The notes under the pieces were generated by a model, which ran no database searches, had not been told where the DNA came from, and saw only the letters and a list, made by a program, of their open reading frames with translations. 64,000 bases of DNA from WHSW01 sp963846165 (lineage in GTDB: Bacteria; Actinomycetota; Thermoleophilia; Solirubrobacterales; 70-9), in NCBI GenBank assembly GCA_963846165.1, contig CAWJUU010000009.1, positions 434,001 to 498,000 of the forward strand, given 5' to 3'. How positions within the stretch are numbered: the stretch's first letter is position 1; every line of letters starts with the position of its first letter. This document shows positions 17,667 to 26,896 of this stretch, in pieces. The translations under genes and the position numbers were made by a program.

Positions 17667-17826
17667 ATGTCCGAACAGTCCGAGACCCCGATCCTCGATC
17701 TGCTCGCGGGGTCCTCGCCGCCGTCGCCCCGATCGTTAGGGCACGGCTCGCGTCGCCGCGGCGACCGGGAGCATCGCGCAAGCCCTCGGCTTCGCGCTCG
17801 AGCTCGAGCGCGAAGCCGAGGGATAG
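17667..17826 (+). pseudogene. CMD-family gene copy with internal deletion
   Basis: The first 14 codons (MSEQSETPILDLLA) and leader AAGGAGCACCCG are almost identical to the gene at 6442-6771. The sequence then jumps to GGTCCTCGCCGCCGTCGCCC, a point about 185 bases further into the intact copy, and continues to the same C-terminus. The deletion and a further indel put the parts out of frame. The removed segment contains most of the helical core. Confidence 0.75.
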
Positions 17827-17844
17827 GGACGCCGGTCGCGGGCC

Positions 17845-18330
17845 CTACGTCCGGACCCGCCGCAGCGCACGGCTGGTGAGCTGTCCCAGCGTCACCCTGC
17901 TGAGCGCCCCGGCGATCACGTCGCCGGGGTAGTGCACGCCGGTATGGACGCGAGAGAATGGACGGTTGCCGCCAAAGCGCGCAACGGGATGGCCGCACCC
18001 GGCATCACGTCCCCGACTCCGGTCGCGAAGGCAAACGCCGCGGCGCTGTGCCCCGAGGGAAACGAGCGCGAGCGGGGGCATCGGCACCTGTCGTGCAAGC
18101 GGCACTCCGGCCGGGTCCGGGCGGCGACGGCGAGCGGCGAGCTTGAGGCCGAGGTTGACGACGGTCGCCGTCACTGCGAGGGCGGTGACACCGCCGCGCG
18201 CCGCGCGCCGGCCGCTCGGGCCGCCGAAGAGCTATGGGCCGTGGCGGCCGCGAGCGAGAGCTTCGAGTAGTCGGCGGCGCGGGTCACACCGGAGAGGGCG
18301 CGGTCGAGCGGCTCCGGGGTGAGAGTGCGG
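17845..18330 (-). pseudogene. PAP2-family phosphatase broken by frameshifts
   Basis: Pieces of one PAP2 phosphatase lie in order but in different frames. LTPEPLDRALSGVTRAADYS is the N-terminus; VVNLGLKLAARRRRPDPA is motif 1 (KxxxxxxRP-like); SRSFPSGHSAAAFAFATGVG is motif 2 (PSGH); SRVHTGVHYPGDVIAGALSR is motif 3 (SRxxxxxHxxxD). All three catalytic motifs survive, so the gene has decayed only by indels near 18210, 18070 and 17945, or these are sequence errors. The family dephosphorylates membrane lipid phosphates such as undecaprenyl pyrophosphate. Confidence 0.7.
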
Positions 18331-18346
18331 GCCGGGTTACGACGCG

Positions 18347-19786
18347 CTAGTCGGTCTCGCGCTGGATCTCGATCCGACCCTCGTCGACCGCGTCCATGAG
18401 AGCTTCGTAATCGCGCTCGTTCTGGTCGGCGTAGGCCTCGGCGAACTCAGTGATGGCGTTGTCGAAGCTGGGCTTGCGACCGAGGTAGGCGCTGATCGCG
18501 ATCCGGTCGCCCGAGCGGGCGTGGGCTCGCGCCAGGGTCGCCCCGCAGACCTGACCGTAGGCGGCCATGCCGCGTGGGCTCATCAAGTCCACCTGCGCCG
18601 ATCCCTTCCAATCCCACAACTGCCGCACGTAGAAGTCGCGGTCCTCGCCGTCGATCCCGGTGGCAGTCACCCAGCCGAGGAAGACGTCGCTCGCCGCCTG
18701 CGTCAGCCGCTGGCCCTCGACCACGCGTTCTCCGTGATGGTCGAAGCGGCTCGGCGCGACGTGCGGCTCGAGCACGGATTCCTGTGCCTCCTTGATTTGG
18801 AGGAAGAGTGGATCTTGGTCGTCGCGCCCAAGCATCAGCACGATCCAGGCGCGCGTCCCAACACTGCCCACGCCGACGACCTTCATCGCCGCGTGGACGT
18901 AGCGGTAGCGGTCGAAGAGATGGCGGTGATCCTCGCTGAGAGTTGAGCGGTACTGCTCCAGTATCTCCCGCACCCGGCCCTCAACCTCTCCGCGTTCCCC
19001 GGGGTCGACGAGCTCGTCGATCGGGACGATCAGCGGCGGGTCGCTGATGATCCGCAGCTCGCCGTCAACCTCATGCGTCAGCTTCTTGAACGCGCGCATG
19101 CTGTCCTTCGCGCGTGCCTTGGCCACGTTGCGCTCGAAGGCCTTGACCTGTCTCTTGCTCACATCCGCGGACCAGCGCTCGGCGATCGCCGCGACATCGA
19201 GTCGCGTGTACCAGACGTCGAGCTCGCCCGCCGCGGCAAGTCGCCGCATCGCCTGGCGATATTCCTCCACCGCCGCCCCGACGATCCGCCGGCGGGCGGT
19301 TGGGCTGAAGCCTCGGTCACGTCCGCCCACGGCGATACTCGCCGCGAGGCGCTTCACGTCCCACTCCCACGGCCCGGGGAGGGTCTCGTCGAAGTCGTTG
19401 ACGTCGAAGACGAGCTGGCGGTCCGGGGAGCCGAAGGCGCCGAAATTCGAGAGATGCGCGTCGCCGCAAGCCTGGACGGAGAATCCGGATTCGGGGCTCC
19501 CGGCGAGGTCCGCAGCCATGATCGCTGCGGCGCCCCGGAAGAAGGTGAACGGGGTGGCGAGCATGCGGCCGTGGCGCAGGGGGATGAGCTCGCTGACCCG
19601 GGTGGTCGCCTGCTGCTCGAGCACGGCGACAGGATCGGGGCGGTCCTTCGCCGGCTGCCAATCGGCGTGGCTGGAGCGCGGCACCGCCGATCGGGCGGCC
19701 TTGCCCGCGGCGGCGCGCTCGACCGCGGAAGGGAGGTCGCGGACGGCGTCGCGCTTCGTCTGCTTAGGCGTAGCGGTGCGAGCCAT
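18347..19786 (-). CDS. DUF2252 domain protein
   Basis: A 479-residue cytosolic protein. TPFTFFRGAAAIMAADLAG at about residues 78-96 and VQACGDAHLSNFGAFGSPDR at about 105-124 are the DUF2252 signature, with DVNDFDETLPGPWEWDVKRL following. The CGDAHLxN...DFD pattern resembles the catalytic loop and metal site of aminoglycoside phosphotransferase/kinase folds, so phosphotransfer is plausible, but no reaction is established. The length is typical. It stands alone, 90 bases downstream of the histidine kinase end and on the same strand. Confidence 0.85.
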   Translation of the reverse strand: MARTATPKQTKRDAVRDLPSAVERAAAGKAARSAVPRSSHADWQPAKDRPDPVAVLEQQATTRVSELIPLRHGRMLATPFTFFRGAAAIMAADLAGSPESGFSVQACGDAHLSNFGAFGSPDRQLVFDVNDFDETLPGPWEWDVKRLAASIAVGGRDRGFSPTARRRIVGAAVEEYRQAMRRLAAAGELDVWYTRLDVAAIAERWSADVSKRQVKAFERNVAKARAKDSMRAFKKLTHEVDGELRIISDPPLIVPIDELVDPGERGEVEGRVREILEQYRSTLSEDHRHLFDRYRYVHAAMKVVGVGSVGTRAWIVLMLGRDDQDPLFLQIKEAQESVLEPHVAPSRFDHHGERVVEGQRLTQAASDVFLGWVTATGIDGEDRDFYVRQLWDWKGSAQVDLMSPRGMAAYGQVCGATLARAHARSGDRIAISAYLGRKPSFDNAITEFAEAYADQNERDYEALMDAVDEGRIEIQRETD

Positions 19787-19876
19787 GAGAGACGATCTTC
19801 GCCTGCACTCGCGGCGAGGACCAGGGTGCCGGCATCCGGATCTGCCGACAGGCGGGCCTCACGGCGGGCGTCGCGC

Positions 19877-21731
19877 TCAGGGGTCAGTCGATGGCGTGAG
19901 CGGGACGGTGCCGCGGACCCCAGTACCGGCGCCCGGGGCTGAGGTCACCTTCAGCGTGCCCCCGAGGGCGGCAACGCGATCGCGCATATTGGTCAGCCCG
20001 CCGCCGTTGACGGTGGCCGTCGGTGTGAAGCCGACGCCGTCATCGCGCACCTCGAAGCGAAGCTGCCCACCTGACTCTCGCACGTGGATCGCGATCGACC
20101 TGGCGCCATCGGCGTGCTTGTCGGCATTCTGGAGCGCCTCCAGACAGCAGAAGTAGATGGCGCTCTCGGTTTCGGGCGAATAGCGGCCGACGCCGTCGCA
20201 ATCAACCGTGGCGGGCACCGCGGACCGCCGCCCCGCCGCGACCAGCGCCTCGCCGAGCCCGGCATCGACGAGGAGTGGCGGGTAGATGCCGCGCGCCAGG
20301 TGGCGGATTTCCTCGAGGACGTCCGTCAACCGAGTTCCTGCGCCACGGAGCTGCTCGGCCGCCCCCTCGGGGTCCGACTCGATCGTCTCGGCAATCAGCT
20401 CGAGTTTGATTCGAAGCGTGACCAGCTGCTGCTGCGCGCCGTCGTGCAGGTCGCGCTCTATTCGCCGGCGCTCGCCGTCGGCAGCCGCGGAGATCCTGGC
20501 GCGCGAGGCCGCCACCTGCTCCAGGGACGAGTCCAGTGCGGTGGAGAGTCGCTCGTACTCGTGTGAGGCAATCGCGCAGGAGGCGATCGCCTCGAGGAAC
20601 CTCGTCTGTCCGTGGAGCATCTCCTCGTGGACGACCGCGACCTTGTTCTCACCGGACTGGTACTCGGCGATCACCCGTGACGAGCCCGGTGCGGGCAGTT
20701 GCGCGATGAGCCCGGCGCCATCCGCCCACCGATCCGACCCCCCCGCGGAGGCCGGGATCCGGTAGAGGACCCGGACCGACCCGCCGAGCCCTGAATCGGA
20801 GAGCAGCGATTCCAGGCCCTCCGGGCCGAGGTCGGGACGGAGGCCGGCCGTGACCTGCTCGAGCGTCCTCGCCTCCACCAGGCGCCAGTAGACCAGCCCG
20901 CCCAGGAAGGCGATCGACATCGCCGGGATCCCGAACCCCGCCATCCAGCCGACGACCTCGGTGAACGCCGCGTCCGGATAATTGCTCGCCGCGAGCTGGT
21001 AGACGGCCACCGCGCCCAGCCGGACTATCGCCGTCGCCAACACGGGAACGAGCACCGGTCTCATCAGCGGCGTCGCGCGCCCGATTCGAAGCGCCAGGAT
21101 CGAGAGGGCCGCGGTGAACAGGAGAACCGCCAGGACATCGCGCAGGTATTCGACCTCGCCGAGGAACGCGGGCTCCGAGCCGGTGAGCATGAACGCATTG
21201 GTCGGGCAACCGGCGGTGCACGTCGTCAGCGGGAACGGCAGGACGAACTGCTCGCTGATGAGAGCCGTGGGAAGGTAGAGCGTGATCACCAGTAGGCAGG
21301 TGGCCAGAACCACAGCCCGCTCCGCCCGTCTTCGCAGCCGACCCGTCGGGTAGGCGAGCATCGTGTAGAGCAGCGCCACCTCGGCGACCCAGAGCGAAAC
21401 CCTCCCGAGGCTGTAGATGACGTCGTTGTCGGATGCCGACAACGACGTCAGGCCCCAGAGGAAGCCCGTCGCAACGAGCAGGGCACCAAACCGGTTATTC
21501 GGCTCTCGCCCCCACGCGTAGATGCCGACCCCGACCGGGACCGCGGTCAGCATCACCGAACAGACCGCGATGGTGGCCCGGTCGGTGGCGCTTTGGATTG
21601 GATAGGGCGATCGCAGCGGATGCCGAAGAGAGTGCGGCGCCCGCGAGCGCCAGCCCTACCAGCTTCAGTCGCAGGCCATCACGGTCGCGAACTGCGCGAC
21701 TCTCCTCGGTCTCTGCTGTCGCGTCCTCCAT
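19877..21731 (-). CDS. NarL-type sensor histidine kinase with polytopic membrane sensor; frameshift near the N-terminus
   Basis: The N-terminal ~270 residues hold about eight hydrophobic segments; a GAF-like linker follows, then a HisKA_3 domain with RIERDLHDGAQQQLVTLRIK (phospho-acceptor His in DLHDGAQQ) and an HATPase_c domain with ALQNADKHADG (N box), VRDDGVGF and NGGGLTNMRDRV (G boxes). The continuous frame starts only at 21556, but the first membrane helix (KLVGLALAGAALSSASAAIA) lies upstream in the neighbouring frame, so I place the start at 21731 with a one-base shift near 21590. It follows two response-regulator genes by about 34 bases and is likely in their operon. Confidence 0.75.
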
Positions 21732-21765
21732 GACAGCCGAACCAGGGTCGCACAACAGGGCAGGT

Positions 21766-22248
21766 TCAGGAGGCCGAGCGTCTGCCGTGCTCGGCCCAGA
21801 TGCGGCGAATGGTCCTGGGTCCGAGATCCTGCTTTCTCAGCACCTCGGCCGCGCCACAAGTGCGTGCCGCGGCCGGCAACTCGCTCGGGTCGGCGGTGGA
21901 GATCAGGACGACGACGATCTCGGGGTGGCGGGCGCTCAGCCTTCGGCTCGCCTCGATCCCGCTCATCCCCGGCATGTGGACGTCGATCAGGACGAGGTCA
22001 GGGTCGACGGTGTCGGCGGCCACCATCGCGTCTGCGCCCGAGATGACCTCGCCGACGGCCTCGAACTCCGGCATGCCGTGGATCATTTCGTGGGCCACCT
22101 CGAGGAACGGTCCGTGGTCGTCGACCGTCAGCACCCTGACCGCGCCGCTGCCGGTTGCCCGAACGCCGTTCATTTCCGAAAGGATCCAGTGCACCCGCGG
22201 CGACGGCAAGGGTGTAGGCACGAATCCGCCCGGGGTGTCTGTCTCCAT
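21766..22248 (-). CDS. Receiver-domain-only response regulator
   Basis: A 160-residue CheY-like receiver: VRVLTVDDHGPFLEVAHEMI gives the acidic pocket, DPDLVLIDVHMPGMSG the phospho-accepting Asp, and VVLISTADPSE the Thr/Ser. The usual 'Lys' region is present as VLRKQDLGP. No DNA-binding domain follows. A 38-residue extension precedes the receiver, and an internal ATG (MNGVRATGSG) is a possible alternative start. It lies between a LuxR-type regulator and a histidine kinase with short gaps, so it may act as a phosphate sink or a relay in that system. Confidence 0.8.
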   Translation of the reverse strand: METDTPGGFVPTPLPSPRVHWILSEMNGVRATGSGAVRVLTVDDHGPFLEVAHEMIHGMPEFEAVGEVISGADAMVAADTVDPDLVLIDVHMPGMSGIEASRRLSARHPEIVVVLISTADPSELPAAARTCGAAEVLRKQDLGPRTIRRIWAEHGRRSAS

Positions 22249-22260
22249 CCCCGGTCTCGG

Positions 22261-22950
22261 TCAGCCCGCTTCGGGGTTCGGGCTCTCCGCCAGGAACAGC
22301 AGCGCGGCCTTCACCCGCTTGCTGACTTCCTCCGAATCCGCGGCGTGGGTCAACCCGACCTTGAGGAAGATCGCGTTGATGTGCTTCTCGACCGCCCGCT
22401 TGGTCAGCACCAGGTCCTCAGCTATCGCCGTGTTGCTCTTTCCCTCGGCGATCGCGGCCAGCACTTCGAGCTCACGCGGGGTGAGCTCGGAGATCGGCGA
22501 GCGCTCGGCCCGTGTCTGTGCGTGAATCAGGATCTCGACGACCTTCGGGTCGACTACCGACCTGCCCGCGGCGGTGGCCTCGATCGCGTCGAGGAGATCG
22601 GCGCGGTTGTGGACCCGGTCCTTCAGCAGGTATGCCCTGCCTTCTGAGCCGGAATCGAACAGGCGCAGCGCGTAGCTGGGATCCGAGTACTGGCTGAGGA
22701 TCACAACTCCGATCCGCGGGTGCGTCTCGCGCAGCCTCGCGGCGACCTCGATCCCCTCGTCGGTCGAGGTCGGCGGCATCCGGACGTCGGTTAGGACCAC
22801 GTCGGGCTCCCGCGCGTCGATCTCGGAGAGCAGCGAATCCTTGTCCGCGCACGAAGCTTCGACCACGACCCCGTCGCACCCGGCGAGGATCTCCTCGATG
22901 CCCTCGCGGACGATGTAGCTGTCGTCGGCGACGATGACCCGAATCGGCAC
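22261..22950 (-). CDS. NarL/LuxR-family response regulator
   Basis: A 229-residue regulator with an N-terminal receiver (VIVADDSYIVREGIEEIL; phospho-Asp in VLTDVRMPP) and a C-terminal LuxR helix-turn-helix (LTPRELEVLAAIAEGKSNTA, then LTKRAVEKHINAIFLKVGL). It is the first gene of a three-gene operon with the receiver-only protein (12-base gap) and the membrane histidine kinase, which should be its cognate phosphodonor. The targets are unknown. Confidence 0.88.
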   Translation of the reverse strand: MPIRVIVADDSYIVREGIEEILAGCDGVVVEASCADKDSLLSEIDAREPDVVLTDVRMPPTSTDEGIEVAARLRETHPRIGVVILSQYSDPSYALRLFDSGSEGRAYLLKDRVHNRADLLDAIEATAAGRSVVDPKVVEILIHAQTRAERSPISELTPRELEVLAAIAEGKSNTAIAEDLVLTKRAVEKHINAIFLKVGLTHAADSEEVSKRVKAALLFLAESPNPEAG

Positions 22951-23128
22951 GCGACAAGGATATGCCCGGCCCGAGACCTACGGGTGTGCGCGCATCCGTA
23001 CCAGGTGTCGTGCGAGCCGCCTTGCCCGAGACCTTCGTGTCCGCGAGATTGAGTCCGGCGCTACGCGACGGCCGCGTCACCGCCCAATCGGGGCTCGAAT
23101 GAGCTCAGCCTCCAAGAAGGGAGTTCTC

Positions 23129-23326
23129 ATGTGGTTGTGGATAGGCCTGGGCGTTCTGTACTTCATCCTGCTCGTCACGCTCGGACTCGCGACGGTGCGG
23201 AAGGGTCATTGGGTGCTGTTCATCCTGGGGATCTTCCTGCCGCTGTTCTGGGTGATCGGCGCGTTGATGGGCCCGACCGGAGCCGCCACCCGACCGGGGC
23301 CCGTCGGGTCCAGTCAGGCCCCCTGA
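23129..23326 (+). CDS. Small membrane protein
   Basis: A 65-residue protein with two hydrophobic helices (MWLWIGLGVLYFILLVTLGL and HWVLFILGIFLPLFWVIGAL) linked by a short basic loop, then a Pro/Gly tail. AAGAAGGGAG lies 7 bases before the ATG, which decides this start over upstream in-frame codons. I know no specific family. It resembles short actinobacterial PLDc_N/SHOCT-less membrane peptides. Confidence 0.6.
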   Translation: MWLWIGLGVLYFILLVTLGLATVRKGHWVLFILGIFLPLFWVIGALMGPTGAATRPGPVGSSQAP

Positions 23327-23552
23327 TCGCGAATGCCCCGGCTCTCGCGGTCGGGGTTCGACGGGGCTGAGCCATGACATCCTGGGAATCCGCGGACCAT
23401 GGGTATGGGCGGCCTGATGGCCTAGGAGTGCCGAGCCCAGCCTCGGCGGTGAGCGGCCAAGCGGACGTTCGCTGCCGAGCCTTGCACTGCGCTCAGGCGC
23501 GCGAACCGCGGAGCGGCTTGCTCGTGCGACCAGGATCGACGGTGCGGTCGAG

Positions 23553-24368
23553 GTGGTTGCCGAGGAGACGATCGTGCGTGCCGTCGAGAGCGAAGCGGTC
23601 GAGCGGGCGCTGGACCGGATTTTCGCCGGTCCGCTGATCGAGGAGGCCGTCGAGAGGGCAGTCTCGAGCCCCAACGTCGAGCGGGCGCTCCGCGAGGCTC
23701 TCGACAGCGAGATGGTCGACCGCATTTGGGAGCAGCTGCTGGCCAGTGATGAGATCCAGCAGCTCTTCGAGCACATCGGCGAGGCCCCCGAGCTGCGGGC
23801 CGCGATCGCGTCCCAGGGGACGGGCCTGCTCCAAGATCTCGGTGTCGGAGCTCGGCGCCTTGCGCGTCGAGCCGACGACCTCGCCGAGTCCGTCATCCGG
23901 CGAGTGCTCCGGCGCGCCCCTCGCAACAAGGCGAGCGCTCACGCCGGATTGATCAGTCGCACGCTCGCGTTCGTGCTGGACGCTTCGATAATCAACGTCG
24001 GCTTCCTCGCCCTTTCCGGGCTCATCGCCTTCCTCGTTTCGACCTTCACCGATGTCGGAGAGGCGAGCACCGGGGTCCTCCTGGCCTGCACCGGGCTGTG
24101 GCTGGCCGCCGGAGCGCTGTATCTCGTCTGCTTCTGGGCGCTCGCGGGTCAAACCCCGGGGATGCGCTTCGTCGGGCTTCGACTCGAGTCGCCGAATGGG
24201 CGGCGGATCGGCCTGAAGCGCGCGCTGCGAAGGCTCCTGGGCACCGTCGTGGCGGTCGTCCCCCTTGGCCTGGGCCTATTGGCCGTTGCGACCAATCCCG
24301 GTCGCCGCGGCTGGCAGGACCGAATCGCGCAGACCGATGTCGTTTACGCGGCCGGCAGCCTCGGCTGA
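23553..24368 (+). CDS. RDD-family membrane protein
   Basis: A 271-residue protein. Residues 1-130 form acidic/hydrophobic helical repeats (AVERALDRIFAGPLIEEAVE, NVERALREALDSEMVDRIWE). An RDD domain follows: AGLISRTLAFVLDASIINVG supplies the R and D residues, ALAGQTPGMRFVGLRLESP the conserved 'GqTpGMr' turn, and RRGWQDRIAQTDVVY the final Asp. Three or four membrane helices are present. RDD proteins may be ion exchangers or carriers. Coding-like sequence (RTAERLARATRIDGAVEV) extends upstream of the GTG, so the true start may lie further left behind an indel. Confidence 0.7.
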   Translation: MVAEETIVRAVESEAVERALDRIFAGPLIEEAVERAVSSPNVERALREALDSEMVDRIWEQLLASDEIQQLFEHIGEAPELRAAIASQGTGLLQDLGVGARRLARRADDLAESVIRRVLRRAPRNKASAHAGLISRTLAFVLDASIINVGFLALSGLIAFLVSTFTDVGEASTGVLLACTGLWLAAGALYLVCFWALAGQTPGMRFVGLRLESPNGRRIGLKRALRRLLGTVVAVVPLGLGLLAVATNPGRRGWQDRIAQTDVVYAAGSLG

Positions 24369-24512
24369 CCCCGCTCGCTTACGGCATGGCAATCACGAAG
24401 GAAGGCCCGCATGCGGGTACCACCACCGGGGGCAGGCAGGCACCTTGCGGCGGCCGGCGTGCCGGAAGACACTGGGCACGATGTTTGACCCGATCCCGCC
24501 AAGGGTCGCCAG

Positions 24513-25801
24513 GTGAGCCAGGTCGACGCGAAGACGAAGAAGACCGGCCGCCGGGCGCTGCCGATCATCCATCATCGTCCTCGCGACGATCATCGGCGAT
24601 CGTCTCGGTGTTCGCGCTCTGGGCCAAGCGCCAGCTGCTCGAGACCGAGACCTGGAGCACGACCAGCGAGCAGCTGATCCAAGACGCCGACATCCAGGCC
24701 TCTCTCAACACCTTCATCGTCACCACGATCTTCGACAACGTCGACGTCGAGGCAGAGCTCGCCGATCGGCTTCCCCCGCAGCTCGCGCCGCTTGCCGGCC
24801 CGATCTCCGGAGCGCTTCGCAGCGCCGCCGACGACGTCGTCGCCAAGGCGCTCTCCGAACCAAAGGTCCAGCAGCTGTTCGTCGACGCGAGCGCAGCGGC
24901 GCAGAGCAAGCTGATCGCGCTGATCGACGACGAGGGCGAGTTCGTGGCGACCACCGGCGGGGTGGTGACGCTCGACCTCACCTCGGTGGTCGAGTCGGTG
25001 ACCGCCGAGCTCGGGCTGCCCGACGTGGCCTCCAAGCTGCCGCCGGAGGCGAGCTCGATCGAGATCATGAAGTCGAGCGAGCTCGACGCCGCCCAGAAGG
25101 GCCTCAACCTGCTGCAGAAGATCGGCTACGTGCTCACCGCGCTCGTCCTGTTGCTCTACGCGGCCGCGATCGCGATCGCCGGCGATCGCCGCCGCCAGAC
25201 CCTGCGCGCGGTCGGGATCTCGTTCATCTTCGTCGGCATCGTCGTCCTCTTTGCCCGCGGTGCGGCCGGCAACCTCGTCGTCGGCTCGCTGAGCGAGGTC
25301 GCCTCCTCCGATGCGGCGGTCGCCTCCGTCTATGACATCGGCAGCTCGCTGATCGCAGAGACGGGCCAGTCGATCGTCCTCTACGGGATCGTGATCGTGC
25401 TCGCCGCCTGGCTCGCGGGCCCGACCCGCTGGGCGACCTCGATCCGTCACCGGCTCACCCCCTACCTGCGCCAGCCCGCCTACGCCTACGGCGGGCTCGC
25501 GGCGCTGCTGCTGTTGGTGTTCTGGTGGGACCCGGTGATCGCCACCCACCGGATCGTCCCCTCGCTGCTCTTGATCGCCTTCGCGGCGCTCGGGACCGAG
25601 ATGCTGCGCCGCCAGGTGATCCGGGAGGCGCTCGAGCCGCCCGTCGCGACCGCCGACGGGCCCGCGCTCGCACCGGGCGGCGACACCCGCGTCGGGGAGA
25701 TCGAGCGCCTGGCCGGGCTCCGAGACTCGGGTGCGCTCACCGAGGAGGAGTTCGCGGCGGAGAAGGCGCGGGTCCTCGGACCTGCGGGTGCTTCTCGATG
25801 A
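24513..25801 (+). CDS. Membrane protein with large extracytoplasmic loop and C-terminal SHOCT domain (two indels near the start)
   Basis: The GTG at 24513 opens SQVDAKTKKTGRRALPI, and removing one C near 24570 and one G near 24596 restores a clean first membrane helix (IIIIVLATIIAIVSVFAL) that joins the long frame at ALWAKRQLLETETWSTTSEQ. A roughly 200-residue loop with QDADIQASLNTFIVTTIFDN follows, then four membrane helices and a SHOCT domain (GEIERLAGLRDSGALTEEEF and on to VLGPAG). The overall plan matches conserved actinobacterial proteins of unknown function. It follows the RDD gene by 144 bases. Confidence 0.7.
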
Positions 25802-25898
25802 CCTGTCCGCTTCCAGGCGCCCGGCAACGCCGGGACCCAGATCGTCCGCACCGACATCGGCCGCACTCCAGCGGGCCGACTGAAGAAAGGAGTCTCAA

Positions 25899-26279
25899 AT
25901 GAGAGGCGCAGGTCGAGTCGTTTTCGCAGCAACCATGCTGCTCATCGTCGGCTTCCTCAACGTGATCTACGGCATCGGCGCCCTGGATGACGCGAACTAC
26001 TTCGCCAACGACACCAGGTTCGTCCTCACCAACCTGAACACCCTCGGTTGGGTGCTGATCATCCTCGGAATCGTGCAGCTCACCGCCGGCTTCTCACTCA
26101 TGTCGGGCAACGCCTATGGCCGCGTTCTCGGCATCATCGCCGGCAGCCTCGGCGCGATCGGGGCACTGTTCTCGATCGGCGGCGCCAACCCCTGGTGGTC
26201 GCTGGTGATCTTCGCGCTTTGCATCTACATCGTCCACGGGATCATCGTCTTCGGAGAGGACGAGCGGGCCGCAGCCTGA
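25899..26279 (+). CDS. DUF7144-type four-helix membrane protein
   Basis: A 126-residue protein with four hydrophobic helices. FLNVIYGIGALDDANYF and NLNTLGWVLIILGIVQLTAG, then ANPWWSLVIFALCIYIVHGI, follow the DUF7144 pattern, where W-L and P.WS.i.i.l...iiw.l motifs recur. AAAGGAG lies 9 bases before the ATG. The function is unknown. Confidence 0.75.
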   Translation: MRGAGRVVFAATMLLIVGFLNVIYGIGALDDANYFANDTRFVLTNLNTLGWVLIILGIVQLTAGFSLMSGNAYGRVLGIIAGSLGAIGALFSIGGANPWWSLVIFALCIYIVHGIIVFGEDERAAA

Positions 26280-26325
26280 GCTGATGGTCGCGGGGGTTCG
26301 CCTCTTGGCGGGCTCCCGTGACGTC

Positions 26326-26349
26326 GACAGCACCGGGATTCGAACCCGG
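26326..26349 (-). other. tRNA-like T-arm remnant (minus strand)
   Basis: On the minus strand a perfect 5-bp T-stem CCGGG/CCCGG encloses TTCGAAT, followed by TGCTGTC in acceptor position. No matching 5' acceptor strand or CCA end is seen. It lies just past the 3' end of a universal stress gene that looks truncated, so it may mark an old integration or recombination junction. Confidence 0.35.
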
Positions 26350-26404
26350 GCGCTGCGGCGTCTTGGTACCCCGGTGGCACCTCATCCTGGTCCTACCCAA
26401 GTCG

Positions 26405-26896
26405 CTATGGACGCGAAAGGCCCCCGATGGCATGCAAGCGGTGCTCCGCTCGGCTGGCGTAGCCGCGCGGCGCGATGACCACTGCGCAGGGCGCGCCGTT
26501 CAGCAGGTTGGCCCCGACGCTCCCAGGAAAGACGCGCCCAAGCGGACCTCGGTGGGTCGAGCCGACGACGACCGCGATCGCACCCTCCTCCTCGGCCAGT
26601 CTGTAGAGACCAGCCGCCGGCGAGGTCTCAGACAGGGCGCGAGTCCGTACCTCCACCGGCGACACCTGATCGCGCGCCACGGCGAACATCTTGTGCGAGT
26701 CGTGCGCGAGCGCATGCTCGAGGTCCTCGTGGTTCATCAGGGGATGCGGATACGGCAGGACCATCGCAACGACGGGCTCCGCACTGAGGGTGGAGGCGAG
26801 GAGCCCACCGAGTGCAAGCGCATCCCGACCCTCGGCCGTGTCCTCGATCCCGATCAAGATCGTCCGGGCAGTGATGGACTGCGAATCAGTGGCCAT
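26405..26896 (-). CDS. Universal stress protein, single domain (probably C-terminally truncated)
   Basis: A 163-residue UspA-fold protein. ILIGIEDTAEGRDALALGG opens the fold and VVVGSTHRGPLGRVFPGSVG is the ATP-binding GxxGx9GS loop. The neighbouring USPs in this window have two such domains and continue after this point with an 'RIGVAFDGSPES' strand; here the frame ends soon after APRGYASRAEHRLHAIG. The end coincides with the tRNA-like remnant. The start overlaps the stop of the upstream FAD oxidoreductase by 11 bases, so the two are co-transcribed. Confidence 0.75.
   Translation of the reverse strand: MATDSQSITARTILIGIEDTAEGRDALALGGLLASTLSAEPVVAMVLPYPHPLMNHEDLEHALAHDSHKMFAVARDQVSPVEVRTRALSETSPAAGLYRLAEEEGAIAVVVGSTHRGPLGRVFPGSVGANLLNGAPCAVVIAPRGYASRAEHRLHAIGGLSRP

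Noticed and set aside
25820..25834. Hairpin CCCGGC-AAC-GCCGGG after the SHOCT membrane protein as a terminator
   Set aside because: Short stem and no T-run; similar hairpins are expected often in such GC-rich DNA.
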